Positions 53,463-61,055 of a stretch of 64,000 nucleotides of DNA are shown piece by piece. The stretch is from the NCBI GenBank assembly GCA_050305635.1, contig JBNLFS010000092.1, positions 1 to 64,000 on the forward strand, read 5' to 3'. A program made the position numbers and the translations under genes. Under the pieces are notes generated by a model. That model searched no databases. It was given only the letters and a program-made list of their open reading frames with translations, and was not told where the DNA came from. How positions within the stretch are numbered: the first letter of the stretch is position 1; each line of letters opens with the position of its first letter. The stretch is from Thiodiazotropha sp050305635. Its GTDB lineage: Bacteria; Pseudomonadota; Gammaproteobacteria; Chromatiales; Chromatiaceae.

Positions 53463-54953
53463 ATGAACCCGAACAAGTCATCCCATCGGGGCATGGTCGC
53501 TGCCGGTCACCGGGAAACCGCCACGGCGGCACTGGAGGCCCTCTCCCTGGGCGGCAACGCCTTCGATGCAGCGGTTGCCGCGATGCTCACCGCCTGCGTG
53601 GCCGAACCGGTGCTGGCCTCGGTGGGTGGCGGAGGATTTCTTACCGCACGCCCCCAGGGTCAGTCTCCACGGGTCTACGATTTCTTCGCCCAAACCCCTC
53701 GATGCAGACAACCCGGTGAGGCGCTGGACTTCTATCCCATCGAAGCCAATTTCGGCACCACCCGGCAAACCTTCCACATCGGTCTGGGCGCCATCGCCAC
53801 CCCGGGGTTCGTGGCCGGCCTGTTTGCCATTCACCGGGATCTGTGTCGTCTGCCTCTGCACGATCTTTTCCAGCCCGCCATCGCAAGAGCACGCACCGGG
53901 GTGATCATCAACCCCTTCCAGCATCGGATCAGTCGGATCGTCGAACCCATCCTGCTGGCCAGCCCGGCAACCCGCACGCTCTATTCCCTTCCAGACAATC
54001 CCCATGAATTGATTCGTGAGGGTCAGTGTCACCGGCAACCGGAACTGGCCGACTTCCTCGACACGCTGCATCGGGAAGGTGAAGCGTTCTTCTACAAGGG
54101 GGAACCCGCCCGGGATCTGCTCAGGGATTGCCGTCAGCATGGCGGACATCTGATCGAGGACGACCTCGAGCACTACCCGGTGGCCGTGCGCACACCCCTC
54201 AACTTTCACTACCGCGGCGCCGAGTTGATTACCAACCCTCTGCCCTCCCTGGGCGGGACACTGATTGCGTTCGCTCTGGGCCTGCTATCCGAGCGGAGGG
54301 AACCCATGGGTGCGCCTTACTCGGAAACCGAACTGCGTCAGCTCGCCCGCGCCATGCGCATCACCCAGGCCGCGCGCAGCGAACCACATGACCGACTTGC
54401 CCGTATTCTCGATCCGGGCGTGGCAAACGACTATCAACGAATGATGCGGCAGGGCGGACGATCAACCCGGGGCACCACCCAGATCAGCATTGCCGACAAC
54501 CAGGGCAACCTGGCAAGCCTGACCCTATCCAATGGAGAAGGTTGCGGATACGTGATTCCCCACACCGGGATCATGATGAACAACATGCTGGGTGAGGAAG
54601 ACCTGAACCCCGGTGGATTTCATACCTGGACTGAAAACCGTCGCCTGCTTTCCATGATGGCGCCGACCCTGGTCATGACTCGCGAGGGCGATGCCCTGGT
54701 GACGGGTTCCGGCGGATCCAATCGGATCCGCAGCGCGATCCTGCAGGTGCTCCTCAATCATCTGGATCACGGTCTGTCATTGCAGAGCGCCGTGTCACAA
54801 CCGAGGATTCATTTCGAGGAGGGGTTGCTGAGTATCGAACCGGGTATCGATCCTGACATTTGCCGTCGTCTTGAGGATGAGTTTCCACGCCAGCAGTTCT
54901 GGCAGAACAAAAGCCTGTTTTTCGGCGGCGCCCATTCGGTACTCACCGACTGA
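53463..54953 (+). CDS. ggt: Gamma-glutamyltransferase family protein, C-terminally truncated by a stop
   Basis: A 496-residue gamma-glutamyltransferase-like Ntn hydrolase without a signal peptide, so probably cytoplasmic. It begins SHRGMVAAGHRETATAALEA and has GGNAFDAAVAA and GGGGFL. The autoprocessing nucleophile is Thr338 in RGTTQISIADNQGN, followed by the GYVIPHTGIMMNNML and TGSGGSNRIRSAI blocks. An in-frame TGA at 54951 ends the frame after HSVLTD. The next 19 codons (QGRLQGAADERRGGVCLML) still encode the usual family C-terminus before a second TGA at 55011. No neighbouring glutathione gene is seen. Confidence 0.88.
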   Translation: MNPNKSSHRGMVAAGHRETATAALEALSLGGNAFDAAVAAMLTACVAEPVLASVGGGGFLTARPQGQSPRVYDFFAQTPRCRQPGEALDFYPIEANFGTTRQTFHIGLGAIATPGFVAGLFAIHRDLCRLPLHDLFQPAIARARTGVIINPFQHRISRIVEPILLASPATRTLYSLPDNPHELIREGQCHRQPELADFLDTLHREGEAFFYKGEPARDLLRDCRQHGGHLIEDDLEHYPVAVRTPLNFHYRGAELITNPLPSLGGTLIAFALGLLSERREPMGAPYSETELRQLARAMRITQAARSEPHDRLARILDPGVANDYQRMMRQGGRSTRGTTQISIADNQGNLASLTLSNGEGCGYVIPHTGIMMNNMLGEEDLNPGGFHTWTENRRLLSMMAPTLVMTREGDALVTGSGGSNRIRSAILQVLLNHLDHGLSLQSAVSQPRIHFEEGLLSIEPGIDPDICRRLEDEFPRQQFWQNKSLFFGGAHSVLTD

Positions 54954-55040
54954 CAGGGTCGCCTGCAGGGCGCCGCCGATGAACGTCGCGGCGGCGTATG
55001 CCTGATGCTGTGAAACCAGGCGTTCCCAATCGACCAGGCT

Positions 55041-55607
55041 TCAGTCCAGTCCCAGCAACCCGGACTTCAAGGATGAGCTGACCGGGGCATCACCCAACCA
55101 AACCTTCAACAGCGCCTGAAAAAAATCCCACCCGGGTATCACGTCCTGATCCTGACCCTTGATGCGCACCCGTGTGCCTTGCTCCGGAATGTAGTCGATT
55201 TCGATGTGATCTCCTGCGTGCAAGCTGCCAAACAGACCTTTAAATTGATCCAGCCGCTCGCGTACCGCATCCAGTTCCTGTTGCGACAGATTGGCGGCAA
55301 ATCCCTCTTCCCAGCCACGGGCGAACTTCTCCTGACCAATCTCTGAATAGAGGATGGTCATATCGATCCGGGTGAGCGCTTCCTCCTGCAACAAAGGGGC
55401 GACCTGTTGTTGTGGCTGCGGACGGTAGAGCGCAATCAGGTAGATATCAAAAAAGAACTTCTCGCGAATGCCCGCGCCATTGAGTTGCAGGGCCGCCTGA
55501 TCCGCCTCCCTCACGAAACGCTCAGGCAGATCGACACCGGCCACTTCTTTCGCCATGACCGGTGACAGGGAAAGGCTCAACAACACCAATATCAATATCC
55601 TGCGCAT
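55041..55607 (-). CDS. Exported chalcone-isomerase-like protein
   Basis: A 188-residue protein with a signal peptide (ILILVLLSLSLSPVMA) and a chalcone-isomerase-like fold of the bacterial periplasmic type. Visible blocks are VAGVDLPERFV near the start, LNGAGIREKFFFDIYLIALY in the middle, and FFQALLKVWLGDAPVSSSLK at the end, all typical of this family. No enzymatic activity has been shown for such bacterial members. It is convergent with the ggt gene. Confidence 0.88.
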   Translation of the reverse strand: MRRILILVLLSLSLSPVMAKEVAGVDLPERFVREADQAALQLNGAGIREKFFFDIYLIALYRPQPQQQVAPLLQEEALTRIDMTILYSEIGQEKFARGWEEGFAANLSQQELDAVRERLDQFKGLFGSLHAGDHIEIDYIPEQGTRVRIKGQDQDVIPGWDFFQALLKVWLGDAPVSSSLKSGLLGLD

Positions 55608-55810
55608 AATAGATTCCTCGAAAAAAACTCAACTGTTGCAATTATTGGCCGATAGTCTGCTCGTTGAATTGACACAGCCATCACGATTTACTCCGTTGTG
55701 TGCCGGTCAAAACATAAAAATGCATGTAAAACAGACAATTCTTGTTTACCTGCGGAAAAACTGTGTTATTTTTAGCACGCAACCCTAACTTCTCAAGAAG
55801 GAGCAACCCT

Positions 55811-56218
55811 ATGGTCGTCAAAAAAGCAGCAAAAAAGACTGCCAAAAAAGCAGCAAAGAAAAAAGTAGTCGCTAAACAAGCTGTCGCGGCTCCCCGTCCG
55901 AAAGCCATCCCCGCCAAACAGACCAAGACCCAGATCATCGCTGTGATCTCTGAGGAAACCGGCCTGTCCAAGAAGGATGTCGCTGCTGTTTTCGGTTCGT
56001 TGAATGGCTTGATCTCCGGCCATTTGCAACGCAAAGGGTCTGGTGAATTCTCGATCCCTGATATCGGCGTCAAAGTCCGCCGCATCATCAAACCACGCAC
56101 CAAAGCCCGCATGGGTCGTAACCCGGCCACCGGCGAGGCCATCAAGATTCCCGCAAAGCCGGCTAAAACGGTTGTAAAAGTCACCGCTCTGAAAGCTCTG
56201 AAAGACAAGATCGGTTGA
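55811..56218 (+). CDS. HU-family DNA-binding protein with lysine-rich N-terminal tail
   Basis: A 135-residue nucleoid protein. Residues 1-~38 form a histone-H1-like tail of KKAAKK repeats (KAAKKTAKKAAKKKV). The HU/IHF-like fold follows, with TKTQIIAVISEETGLSKKDV and the DNA-binding arm region PDIGVKVRRIIKPRTKARMG followed by RNPATGE. I chose ATG 55811 with ribosome binding site AGAAGGAG; the open frame upstream from 55742 lacks support. A perfect hairpin follows the stop. Lys-tailed HU proteins are known in some bacteria, and the tail probably adds non-specific DNA compaction. Confidence 0.9.
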   Translation: MVVKKAAKKTAKKAAKKKVVAKQAVAAPRPKAIPAKQTKTQIIAVISEETGLSKKDVAAVFGSLNGLISGHLQRKGSGEFSIPDIGVKVRRIIKPRTKARMGRNPATGEAIKIPAKPAKTVVKVTALKALKDKIG

Positions 56219-56228
56219 TTGCGCTTCA

Positions 56229-56262
56229 GGCTGTCGCTGCGCATCCGCAGCGACAGCCCTCT
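56229..56262 (+). terminator. Terminator-like hairpin after the HU gene
   Basis: A perfect 12-bp stem GGCTGTCGCTGC / GCAGCGACAGCC with a 6-base loop, starting 11 bp after the stop. The following sequence (CTCTCTGAC) lacks a strong T run, so it is a likely but weak terminator. Confidence 0.65.
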
Positions 56263-56328
56263 CTGACACGTACCTCCCCCTCTTCTCGCTGACCTGATCC
56301 ACTTCACCCTCACGCTTCGGATTGATCT

Positions 56329-56847
56329 TCACATAGCCTGGGGCAATGAGATGATGAGTTCGTCCTGGTGCTGCTCCAGACGCAGATGCTTGAGAAAACT
56401 CATGCCGAGCAGCACCTGACGATCCGGCATCTCCGGGATGACCGCGGCCCGCACATCATGCATTCGCAGGGAACCCAATTGCAGATCATCGATGACCGTG
56501 AGCCAACTGGTCACCACGCCACTGGCGGTTTGCGCCTGACTGCGCACACCCCGTTTCAACCCGGCCTGATCGGCCAGATCGGATGAGAGGGCGACATAGG
56601 TCGCACCGGTATCCACCAGAAAGGTCACATCCACGCCGTTGATCCTGCCCGGCGCCAGGTAGTGACCCGAGCGGTTGCGTTTCAACACCACCGCCTCCGC
56701 GCCAGTCCCCTCGAAGCTGAGTTGAAGATCCCGGTTGGGATTGTCGCGCTGCTCCAACCAGTGGGAAAACAGCAGAGTCAGCAACCCCAGCAACAGCAAC
56801 CAAGCCACCACAACCATCCAGCGACCCAGTTGCTGCGTACTACTCAT
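56329..56847 (-). CDS. Membrane-anchored retropepsin-like aspartic protease
   Basis: A 172-residue protein. One N-terminal transmembrane helix (WMVVVAWLLLLGLLTLLF) anchors a periplasmic clan-AA aspartic protease domain of the TIGR02281 kind. The catalytic motif is FLVDTGATYVALS (Asp79), and VLLGMSFLKHLRLEQ is the conserved late motif. It would act as a dimer, each chain giving one Asp. The substrate is unknown. It lies 9 bp from the end of the mlaC-like gene on the same strand. Confidence 0.9.
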   Translation of the reverse strand: MSSTQQLGRWMVVVAWLLLLGLLTLLFSHWLEQRDNPNRDLQLSFEGTGAEAVVLKRNRSGHYLAPGRINGVDVTFLVDTGATYVALSSDLADQAGLKRGVRSQAQTASGVVTSWLTVIDDLQLGSLRMHDVRAAVIPEMPDRQVLLGMSFLKHLRLEQHQDELIISLPQAM

Positions 56848-56856
56848 GCGGATTGA

Positions 56857-57483
56857 TCAGCGCGGGTATCCGTAACCGCCCTGAGGCCGGTTGCCGCGCA
56901 TCTGGTTTTGAAAATACTGGCGATAGTAGGCCAGGGCACTGTTGCCGTTGGCCGTCACATCGAACACCTTCCAGCCGTCCTTACCCTGGTAGAAGCGAAA
57001 ATCCAGATTTGCCGGATAGCCGCCTGCCTGAAGTATGCCCACACGTACTTTGACCTCATTCTCACCCGCACGACGGGGACGATAAAAACGCACATCCTGG
57101 TTCTGATAGCTGCCCAGTCGGGTGGTCAGGGTACCCAGCAACAGGGTCTTCAACTGCTCGGCCATCTCCCGGTGCTGTTGTTCAGTCATACCCCGGCTCA
57201 TGGGTCCCGAGACCCAGGTGGCCATGTAATCGAAATCGAAGTAGGGTGCGATCTCGGTTTCCAGAAAACCGCCGATGGCCTGGGCGTTCGGTTTGTCCGA
57301 TTGACGCAGAAACTTGAGCAGCTTGGTCATTCCTTCGCGCAGCACCCTGTCAGGGCCGGCCTGCTGTTCCTGGATGGACGCCATTGGTGGTTTCTGCATA
57401 GGGTAACCATACATGGGCGAAGCACTCAGCCCGCTTGAAATCGCCAGCCCAAGGGCGGTCGTTGCCAACAATACTTTCTTCAT
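56857..57483 (-). CDS. Periplasmic phospholipid-binding protein, MlaC/Ttg2D family
   Basis: A 208-residue exported protein. I chose ATG 57483 (MKKVLLATTALGLAISSGL), preceded by GGAGGAGACT; the open frame extends to 57528. The signal peptide cleaves near SASPM. The mature part has the MlaC pattern EIAPYFDFDYMATWVSG and a C-terminal KDGWKVFDVTANGNSALAYY. It ends in a Gly/Tyr-rich tail (RPQGGYGYP). The other mla genes are not here. It stands between cbbO and the protease gene. Confidence 0.85.
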   Translation of the reverse strand: MKKVLLATTALGLAISSGLSASPMYGYPMQKPPMASIQEQQAGPDRVLREGMTKLLKFLRQSDKPNAQAIGGFLETEIAPYFDFDYMATWVSGPMSRGMTEQQHREMAEQLKTLLLGTLTTRLGSYQNQDVRFYRPRRAGENEVKVRVGILQAGGYPANLDFRFYQGKDGWKVFDVTANGNSALAYYRQYFQNQMRGNRPQGGYGYPR

Positions 57484-57536
57484 AGTCTCCTCCGGTGGTG
57501 TTTTGGTTTGATTGTGTGGCTCCGCCACGTTTGTTA

Positions 57537-59663
57537 TTAGCCCGTGGTTATCTTCTTGTAGATATCCGCAACCTTCAGGGGCAATCGTTCGACCTCATCG
57601 ATGACCGTGTAATTCGCCGGTCCGTACATGTGCGGCAGGTAATCCTGCCCCTTCTCGTCGATGGTAATGCAAAAGGCATGTATGCCTTGCCGCCGGGCCT
57701 CGAACAGGGCCTGACGGGTATCCTCGATACCGTACTGACTCCGGTACTCGTCATGATAATCGTCCGGCTTGCCATCGGACAGCGTAATCAGCAATTTGGT
57801 TCTCGCCTCGACCTCGGCCAGTCGGTAACTGAGATGCCGGATGGCCGCACCCATGCGGGTATAGTCCCCTGCCTGGATACCGCTGATGCGCGCCTTCACA
57901 TCCCGATCATAGGTCTGCTCAAAAGTCTTCACCGGAAAGATCTCACAGCGCTTGCGCGTCATGCCGGTGAAACCATAGATGGCATAGCGATCCCCCAGGG
58001 TCTCCAGCGCCTCGGCCAGCAGCACCAGGGACTCCCGCTCGGCGCGGTTGACCCACCCCTGGGTGGATCCGGACATGTCCACCATGAACATCACCGCGAT
58101 ATTGCGCTCCTGGCGGTGCATTCGAGTGAACAGACGATCGCTCATCTCGAGGCCCACATGCCGGTCCGCCCAGGTTTCGACAAAGGCATCGATATCCACG
58201 CCGTCACCATACACCTGACGCTTCAACAGCCGGTCTTCGTCGCGCATCGCCTCGAAGGTCTTGCGCAAACTCGACAGCAGCCGCTGGTACTTGCGCCGGG
58301 TCTGATCGACGAAATCGTCATCCGCCGCCTTGATGGTCATCTCGCGAACCACGCACCAGGACTTGCGATAGTGTTTGCGCCGGTAGTCCCACTCCGGATA
58401 GAGGAACGCTCCGTCCTCATGGTAGGTACCGCTCCACACATCCTCCGCATTGAGGGTGTTCTCCTCGAGCTCGCGATAATCGTACTCCCCGGATCCGGCA
58501 GGCACCAGATAATCGTTCGGGATATCGCCCAGATCGAGCACGATCGAGGTCATGATGCCCTTGATATCCTCGGGCACCGGCACCGATTTGCCATCCATCT
58601 GCAATTCGAACTGCAGCTCTTCCGAGAATCCATCCGGCTCATCCCGGACCAGATCGAAACGCTCGCGGGTCTGCGCTCCGGAATCCTGCTCCTGCTTCAT
58701 TTCTTCGCTGATCAGTTTGAGCGCCACGCGCAGTTTCGCCTTGTCCTTCTTGATTCGCTTGTTCAGCTTCCCCAGCAAAACATCCGGCTTGAAGACCCCG
58801 TGAAACACGCTTGCATGCGGCACCGGCTCACCCACCAGGCGTTGCGCCAGGCGCAAGGTATCCTCCGCCCGGGCATCCAGGTTGCGCACCTGTTCTGCCG
58901 CGCTATGCCAGACCGGGGAATCCATAACCACCTCCGGTTGAAGCGCCTGCTGCAGACGCAACATATCCCGGTACAGCCCTGGTAACTCCCGCTGCAGTCG
59001 GGCGCTCAAACGTTCGCTTTCAAGACGATGAAAGCAGCGCAGCAGATGCGGAGCATCCCGGTGATCGATCAACGCTTCGAGCAACGGACCCTGAATGGTT
59101 CCAAACCGGGTCTGCGCCCAATGGTAGGCCACCGCCACTTTGTAGAGCAGAAAGTTGTCCCGCTTCTCCGGCAGATGGGCCATCACCGCGGGCAGATAGA
59201 TCGCTTCACCGTCGGTGTACAGCTGATCACTCTGCTCGAGTTTCAGTTTCCTCCCGGAAAGCCCCTGCACGAAGGGCAACAGCACACCGACCTCCTCCTC
59301 GAACAGACTCGCCGATGCACGTTCGCGCCCCTGTTGCACGAACAGCTCCATCTGGGTGATCACCTTGAGTGCGGCATGCAGACCGGATCGGTCGTAGATA
59401 TCCATGGCGCGAAGTATCCACGCCTCGATCATCGTCTCATCCATCAACTGCAAAGCACGTTCCCCCTGCTCGGCGAACCGGTAACCCAATTCGATATGGG
59501 TGCTGGCAATGCGCCGCGACCAGTCGATGATGAAATTGCGTTGCCCGGGGGGCAGACTGACCAGTTTTTCAGCGATACCCCGGGTGATCCGAAAAGTGAA
59601 CTCCACCTCGAAATATTCATCGAGCTGGCGCTCCAGTTCGTCCACCAACGATTCGTCATTCAT
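57537..59663 (-). CDS. cbbO: CbbO/NorD-type von Willebrand factor A protein
   Basis: A 708-residue protein with a C-terminal vWA domain. The metal-ion-dependent adhesion site is DMSGS beginning at Asp529, then TRMGAAI and TLSDGKPDDYHD. The N-terminal ~450 residues are helical. I chose ATG 59663 (MNDESLVDELERQLDEYFEV); the open frame runs to 59747. It follows the cbbQ-like gene by 117 bp. In autotrophs CbbQ-CbbO complexes remodel inhibited RuBisCO, with the vWA domain holding the substrate. A NorQ-NorD role in nitric oxide reductase assembly is the main alternative, since no cbbL/cbbM is in view. Confidence 0.85.
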   Translation of the reverse strand: MNDESLVDELERQLDEYFEVEFTFRITRGIAEKLVSLPPGQRNFIIDWSRRIASTHIELGYRFAEQGERALQLMDETMIEAWILRAMDIYDRSGLHAALKVITQMELFVQQGRERASASLFEEEVGVLLPFVQGLSGRKLKLEQSDQLYTDGEAIYLPAVMAHLPEKRDNFLLYKVAVAYHWAQTRFGTIQGPLLEALIDHRDAPHLLRCFHRLESERLSARLQRELPGLYRDMLRLQQALQPEVVMDSPVWHSAAEQVRNLDARAEDTLRLAQRLVGEPVPHASVFHGVFKPDVLLGKLNKRIKKDKAKLRVALKLISEEMKQEQDSGAQTRERFDLVRDEPDGFSEELQFELQMDGKSVPVPEDIKGIMTSIVLDLGDIPNDYLVPAGSGEYDYRELEENTLNAEDVWSGTYHEDGAFLYPEWDYRRKHYRKSWCVVREMTIKAADDDFVDQTRRKYQRLLSSLRKTFEAMRDEDRLLKRQVYGDGVDIDAFVETWADRHVGLEMSDRLFTRMHRQERNIAVMFMVDMSGSTQGWVNRAERESLVLLAEALETLGDRYAIYGFTGMTRKRCEIFPVKTFEQTYDRDVKARISGIQAGDYTRMGAAIRHLSYRLAEVEARTKLLITLSDGKPDDYHDEYRSQYGIEDTRQALFEARRQGIHAFCITIDEKGQDYLPHMYGPANYTVIDEVERLPLKVADIYKKITTG

Positions 59664-59780
59664 GATCCGATCCTTGCGCGAAAACCCGACCCGGTGAGGG
59701 CGACCGCACACGGAACATGACCGTCGGATGCGCAATCCGGAGTGCATCCTTTATTGCAGGAAACATGACCGGCCATGACA

Positions 59781-60593
59781 TCAGAACAGGGAAGCGCTCA
59801 GTTCATTGACCGCTGTGAGCATGTCAGGATCATCGGTCAATGCCTGGGCCACACAGGTCCGGCAGGCCACCACCGGAGCTACACCGCTGGCCATCAGTTT
59901 CGCGGCATGCACCAGCAGGCGGGTCGAGGCCCCTTCATCGAGACCGCTGCCCTTGAGATTGCGGGTCATGTGAGCAAACTTCACCAGTTTGGCCGCCCAC
60001 TCCGAATCGATCGCCGCCTCCTTCTCGATGATTTTCTGCTCCAGCATGGCACTCGGATAGTCGAACTCCAGGGCCACGAACCGCTGCCGGGTACTCTGCT
60101 TGAGATCCTTGAGCACACTCTGATAGCCGGGGTTGAAGGAGATGGCCAGACAGAAACTGTCCGGTGCTTCCAGCAGTTCACCCACTTTCTCCATGGGCAA
60201 TACCCGACGGTCATCCGCCAACGGATGAATCACCACCGTGGTGTCCTTGCGCGCCTCGACGACTTCGTCCAGATAGCAGATACCCCCGGCGCGCACTGCC
60301 ACGGCCAGCGGTCCGTCCACCCACACCGTCTCCCCCTCCTTGACCAGAAACCGGCCGACCAGATCCGAGGCGGTCAGATCATCATGGCAGGATACGGTGA
60401 TCAGGGGCTGCTTGAGTCGCCAGGCCATGTGTTCCATGAAGCGGGTCTTGCCACACCCGGTGGGACCTTTCAGCAGCACAGGGAGTTGGTTTAGATAAGC
60501 GGCTTCAAACACCGCAATTTCGTCGTGGATGGGTTCGTAGTAGGGCTCATGTTCGAAGAGATAAGCTTCCGGCCTCAGTATTCTTGCGTTCAA
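59781..60593 (-). CDS. cbbQ: CbbQ/NorQ-type MoxR AAA+ ATPase
   Basis: A 270-residue AAA+ protein of the MoxR class. Walker A is GPTGCGKT at 43-50, Walker B CYLDEVVEARKDT, and the sensor region SFNPGYQSVLKDLKQSTRQR. VSCHDDLTASDLVGRFLV and VVIHPLADDRR are characteristic of the CbbQ/NirQ/NorQ group. It is the motor partner of the vWA gene downstream. Sequence alone leans to CbbQ. The Calvin-cycle enzymes rpe and gph elsewhere in the window do not prove it. Confidence 0.88.
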   Translation of the reverse strand: MNARILRPEAYLFEHEPYYEPIHDEIAVFEAAYLNQLPVLLKGPTGCGKTRFMEHMAWRLKQPLITVSCHDDLTASDLVGRFLVKEGETVWVDGPLAVAVRAGGICYLDEVVEARKDTTVVIHPLADDRRVLPMEKVGELLEAPDSFCLAISFNPGYQSVLKDLKQSTRQRFVALEFDYPSAMLEQKIIEKEAAIDSEWAAKLVKFAHMTRNLKGSGLDEGASTRLLVHAAKLMASGVAPVVACRTCVAQALTDDPDMLTAVNELSASLF

Positions 60594-61055
60594 GGGATCC
60601 TCTCTGCATCGGGATTCTGGGTGATCTATTGAACTTAACCAGCCTCGGCAGGTGACGCAACCCCGTGAATAACCCGATATCCAGCCACACCATCGCAGAC
60701 CCGGCCTGCTTGCAGCGGTCCGCGCAACATAGTAGTTTGCAGGAATACATTAGGGGGCGTGCGCAGGATGTGCGAGTATTTCCAGTACAGCACGATTAAC
60801 GAGCGTCGATCTCCCGCTTAGGGGTTTAATTCCCCCAGGCCATGGTTGAGAGTGTTAAATGGTCGGCAAATATTCGGAAAAGGGGCCCGGCACAGGGGCG
60901 CCAGCGATAGGAAGTCACTACAGGCACAGGGTATTCCGATTATACTTTAGTGTCAGAAATGGGAATAACGGATGCCACAAACGAAAATGACTAACGTTCC
61001 ACAATCCTGCCCCCGATACCGGGATTAGAAAGGGCGTCCGCGAGAACCCGACTTC
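60594..61055. other. Gene-free divergent region between cbbQ and the GGDEF/EAL gene
   Basis: I see no gene, tRNA or repeat family in these 462 bp. They must hold the promoters of the minus-strand cbbQ-cbbO unit and of the plus-strand GGDEF/EAL gene. TATACT at about 60950-60955 is a possible -10 element for the latter, without a convincing -35. Confidence 0.4.

Noticed and set aside
54951..54953. TGA in the gamma-glutamyltransferase gene read as selenocysteine
   Set aside because: The position normally holds a non-catalytic residue near the C-terminus, and no convincing hairpin of the bacterial SECIS type is seen just after it. A nonsense mutation is simpler.
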